From: Janthinobacterium sp. SUN073
GTDB lineage: Bacteria; Pseudomonadota; Gammaproteobacteria; Burkholderiales; Burkholderiaceae_D
DNA length: 64,000 nt
Direction: 5' to 3'
Assembly (NCBI RefSeq): GCF_030397665.1
Contig: NZ_JAPUBT010000005.1
Location: 372,001 to 436,000, forward strand
The first letter of the stretch is position 1. Each line of letters begins with the position of its first letter. The translations under genes were made by a program, and so were the position numbers. Of this stretch, positions 61,798 through 64,000 are shown piece after piece. Under the pieces are notes generated by a model. The model saw only the letters and a program-made list of their open reading frames with translations. It was not told where the DNA came from and did no database searches.

Positions 61798-64000
61798 TCA
61801 TGCTTTTTCCACCTTCACGAGGAAGGACTTGAATTCCGGCGTTTGCGAATTCGCATCCCCCACGCCCGGTGTCAGGGTATTGATCAGATACCCCGGCTTG
61901 GCTACGCCCGTAAAGCCCCAGTGCAGCGGCAGGCCCACGGTATGCACCTGCTTGCCCTCGATCATCAACGCCTTGATGCGCTTGGTGACCACGGCCTTGG
62001 CGATGATGTGCCCCCGTTTGGAACTGACGCGCACTTCACCGCCGGCGACGACGCCGATGCTCTTGGCCAGCTCTTCGCCGATTTCGACGAATTGCTGCGG
62101 CTGGATGATGGCGTTCAGGCGCGCATGCTTGGTCCAGTAGTGGAAATGCTCGGTCAGGCGGTAGCTGGTCGCCACATGCGGATATTCCTCGTGCGTGCCG
62201 AACATTTTCCGATCATCGGCGAACACGCGCGCGGCCGGATTGCTGGTCGCCTGCGGGTTTTTCGGATGCATGGGGTTGTAGCCCAGCGGATTTTCGAACG
62301 GCTCGTAATGCTCGGGGAACGGTCCTTCGGCCATGGCGCCACGCGCAAAGAAGCGCGCCACGCCCTCGCCCAGCATGATGAACGGACCCATGCCGTTTTC
62401 CGGCGGTTCATCGGCCTTGAAGTCGGGAATATCGGCCCCGCTCCAGTTCGTGCCATTCCACTCGATGAGTTTGCGCGTCGGATCGAAAGGCTTGCCCTTC
62501 AAGTCGCATGAAGCGCGGTTGTACAGCACGCGGCGGTTCGCCGGCCACGCCCAGGCCCAGCCCAGCGTCTGGCCGATGCCGGTCGGGTCGCTGTTGTCGC
62601 GCCGTCCCATCTGGTTGCCCGCCTGCGTCCAGCTGCCGGCGAAGATCCAGCAACCGCTCGACGTCGTGCCGTCGTCGCGCAATTGCGCAAACGAGGCCAG
62701 CTGCTCGCCCTTCTTCACCAGCAGCTTGGTGGCGTCCTTCGGATCGTACAAGTCGGCCAGCGCACGGCCGTTGAATTCGCGGGCGATTTCTTCCGGCTGC
62801 GGGTTCTCCGGCTGCGCATAATTCCACGTCAGGTTGAGAATAGGATCGGGGAACTTGCCGCCCTCTTTCTTGTACATGCTACGCATGCGCAAGAACAGGC
62901 CCGACATGATCTCCAGGTCGCTGCGCGCCTGGCCCGGCGGTTCGGCCGCCTGCCAGTGCCACTGCAGCACGCGCGAGGAACTCACCAGCGAACCGCGCTC
63001 TTCGGCGAAGCAGCTGGTCGGCAAGCGGAACACTTCCGTCATGATCTTGGTGGGATCGACTTCGTGGTATTGCCCGTGCGGCTTCCAGAATTCGCCCGTT
63101 TCCACGGCCAGCGGGTCCATGATGACGAGGAACTTCAGCTTCGACAGCGCTTCCGTGACCTTCTGCTTGTTCGGCGCGGAGGCCAGCACGTTGAAGCCCT
63201 GGCAGATATAACCCGTCATCTTGCCTTGGTGCATGTTCTCGATGGCTTGCATCAAGTCATACGGCTTGTCGAGTTTCGGCAGGTAGTCGAAGGCGTAATT
63301 GTTCTCGGCCGTGGCGAAATCACCCCACCACGTCTTCATGAAGCTGACGTGGAACTTGCGGTAATTGCTCCAGTAGCTGAGCTGGTTCGGCCGCAGCGGC
63401 TTGGTGGCGCGCGCGCCGATATACGCGTCGAAGTCCTGTTCGGCTTCGTTCGGCAAGGTCATATAACCTGGCAACAGGTTCGACATCAGGCCCAGATCGG
63501 TCAAGCCCTGGATGTTCGAGTGGCCGCGCAAGGCGTTCATGCCGCCGCCCGCGATACCCATATTACCCAACAGCAACTGCACCATGGCGCCCGTGCGGAT
63601 GGTTTGCGCGCCCGTCGAGTGGTGCGTCCAGCCCAGCGCGTACAAGATGGTGCCGGCGCGTCCCGGCACGGCGGTCGAAGCCAGGGCTTCCGCCACCTTG
63701 TGGAACTTGTCGGGCGACACGCCGCACGTCCGTTCGACCATCTCGGTCGTGTAACGTGAGTAGTGCTTCTTCATCATCTGGTAGACGCAGCGCGGGTGTT
63801 CCAGGGTCGGGTCGACCTTGGCGTAGCCGTCGTCGCCGATCTCGTAATCCCAGGTGGCCTTGTTGGTGTACTTGCCTTTTTCTTTGTCGAAACCCGAGAA
63901 CAAGCCATCCTCGAACGCATAGTCTTCGCGCACGATGAAAGGCATGTCCGTGTAGTTGCGCACGTACTCATGCTGGATCTTGTCGTTCGTCAGCAGATAA
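61798..64000 (-). CDS. fdoG: Formate dehydrogenase major (molybdopterin) subunit, C-terminal 733 residues
   Basis: The gene runs off the right edge; 733 codons plus stop are visible, about the last three quarters of the roughly 1015-residue family. It contains [16 protein letters not shown], the G-H-S-N-I-Q-G loop and the C-terminal molybdopterin-dinucleotide domain with S-K-R-G-H-I. The selenocysteine (near residue 196 in E. coli FdoG/FdnG) lies outside the window, so UGA use cannot be seen. The adjacent sel genes make Sec very likely. The frame stays open through base 64000. Confidence 0.93.
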   Translation of the reverse strand, partial: YLLTNDKIQHEYVRNYTDMPFIVREDYAFEDGLFSGFDKEKGKYTNKATWDYEIGDDGYAKVDPTLEHPRCVYQMMKKHYSRYTTEMVERTCGVSPDKFHKVAEALASTAVPGRAGTILYALGWTHHSTGAQTIRTGAMVQLLLGNMGIAGGGMNALRGHSNIQGLTDLGLMSNLLPGYMTLPNEAEQDFDAYIGARATKPLRPNQLSYWSNYRKFHVSFMKTWWGDFATAENNYAFDYLPKLDKPYDLMQAIENMHQGKMTGYICQGFNVLASAPNKQKVTEALSKLKFLVIMDPLAVETGEFWKPHGQYHEVDPTKIMTEVFRLPTSCFAEERGSLVSSSRVLQWHWQAAEPPGQARSDLEIMSGLFLRMRSMYKKEGGKFPDPILNLTWNYAQPENPQPEEIAREFNGRALADLYDPKDATKLLVKKGEQLASFAQLRDDGTTSSGCWIFAGSWTQAGNQMGRRDNSDPTGIGQTLGWAWAWPANRRVLYNRASCDLKGKPFDPTRKLIEWNGTNWSGADIPDFKADEPPENGMGPFIMLGEGVARFFARGAMAEGPFPEHYEPFENPLGYNPMHPKNPQATSNPAARVFADDRKMFGTHEEYPHVATSYRLTEHFHYWTKHARLNAIIQPQQFVEIGEELAKSIGVVAGGEVRVSSKRGHIIAKAVVTKRIKALMIEGKQVHTVGLPLHWGFTGVAKPGYLINTLTPGVGDANSQTPEFKSFLVKVEKA

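Noticed and set aside
61798..64000. In-frame UGA (selenocysteine) codon in fdoG
   Set aside because: The visible part has no internal stop; the expected site lies beyond the right edge of the window.

Overview
This is a GC-rich bacterial chromosome segment, probably from a beta-proteobacterium of the Oxalobacteraceae. Janthinobacterium or a close relative (Massilia, Duganella) fits best, judged from protein style, gene order and repeat style. No database search was possible, so the genus is an inference. Coding density is high. I see no prophage, complete insertion sequence, CRISPR array or rRNA. The only tRNA found is tRNA-Sec.

Layout. 0-5.7 kb: the end of an S9 peptidase, a glutathione S-transferase, a secreted M1 aminopeptidase with its own promoter and leader hairpins, a YceI-like lipoprotein and a LysE-type exporter. 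5.7-13.5 kb: a large hybrid histidine kinase (7TMR-DISM, kinase, receiver, HPt), an esterase-like hydrolase co-transcribed with an unusual acetoacetate decarboxylase-like/FAD oxidoreductase fusion, and an HD phosphohydrolase. 13.5-16.5 kb: a truncated response regulator flanked by two 145-bp repeats rich in DnaA boxes, a small conserved-looking ORF and a split chromate transporter. 16.5-22.2 kb: the urea ABC transporter urtABCDE behind a sigma-54 promoter and an NtrC-like site. 22.4-30 kb: small lipoproteins, a transglutaminase-like protein, and a DUF2760-Hsp70-Hsp70 operon. 30-38 kb: a CHASE2 protein, then a serine hydrolase, an outer-membrane barrel, a Fis-type regulator and a flavin monooxygenase that share an operator-like inverted repeat. 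38-45.3 kb: a second YceI protein, then an iron/heme cluster: FecI-like sigma factor, FecR-like anti-sigma factor, TonB-dependent receptor with STN domain, heme oxygenase, and a YbaN-TonB fusion. 45.5-48.5 kb: metNIQ and ompW with an FNR box. 48.7-51.4 kb: a LysR regulator, a self-regulated Fur, and a MerR regulator with a quinone-reductase-like gene. 51.5-54.5 kb: a complete siaABCD signalling operon. 55.4-64 kb: selC, selB, selA, fdhE, fdoI, fdoH and fdoG, all on the minus strand, giving a self-contained selenocysteine and formate dehydrogenase block.

How the parts work together. Iron logic is visible in sequence: Fur boxes lie before the sigma factor, the heme receptor and fur itself. Nitrogen limitation should switch on urea uptake, and low oxygen should switch on ompW. 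The formate dehydrogenase block pairs the enzyme with its maturation factor and most of the selenocysteine machinery (selD is not in the window). The least described elements are the YbaN-TonB fusion, the decarboxylase-FAD fusion, the DUF2760/Hsp70 pair, the soluble SiaA variant, the paired DnaA-box repeats and the 164-bp palindrome between selC and selB.
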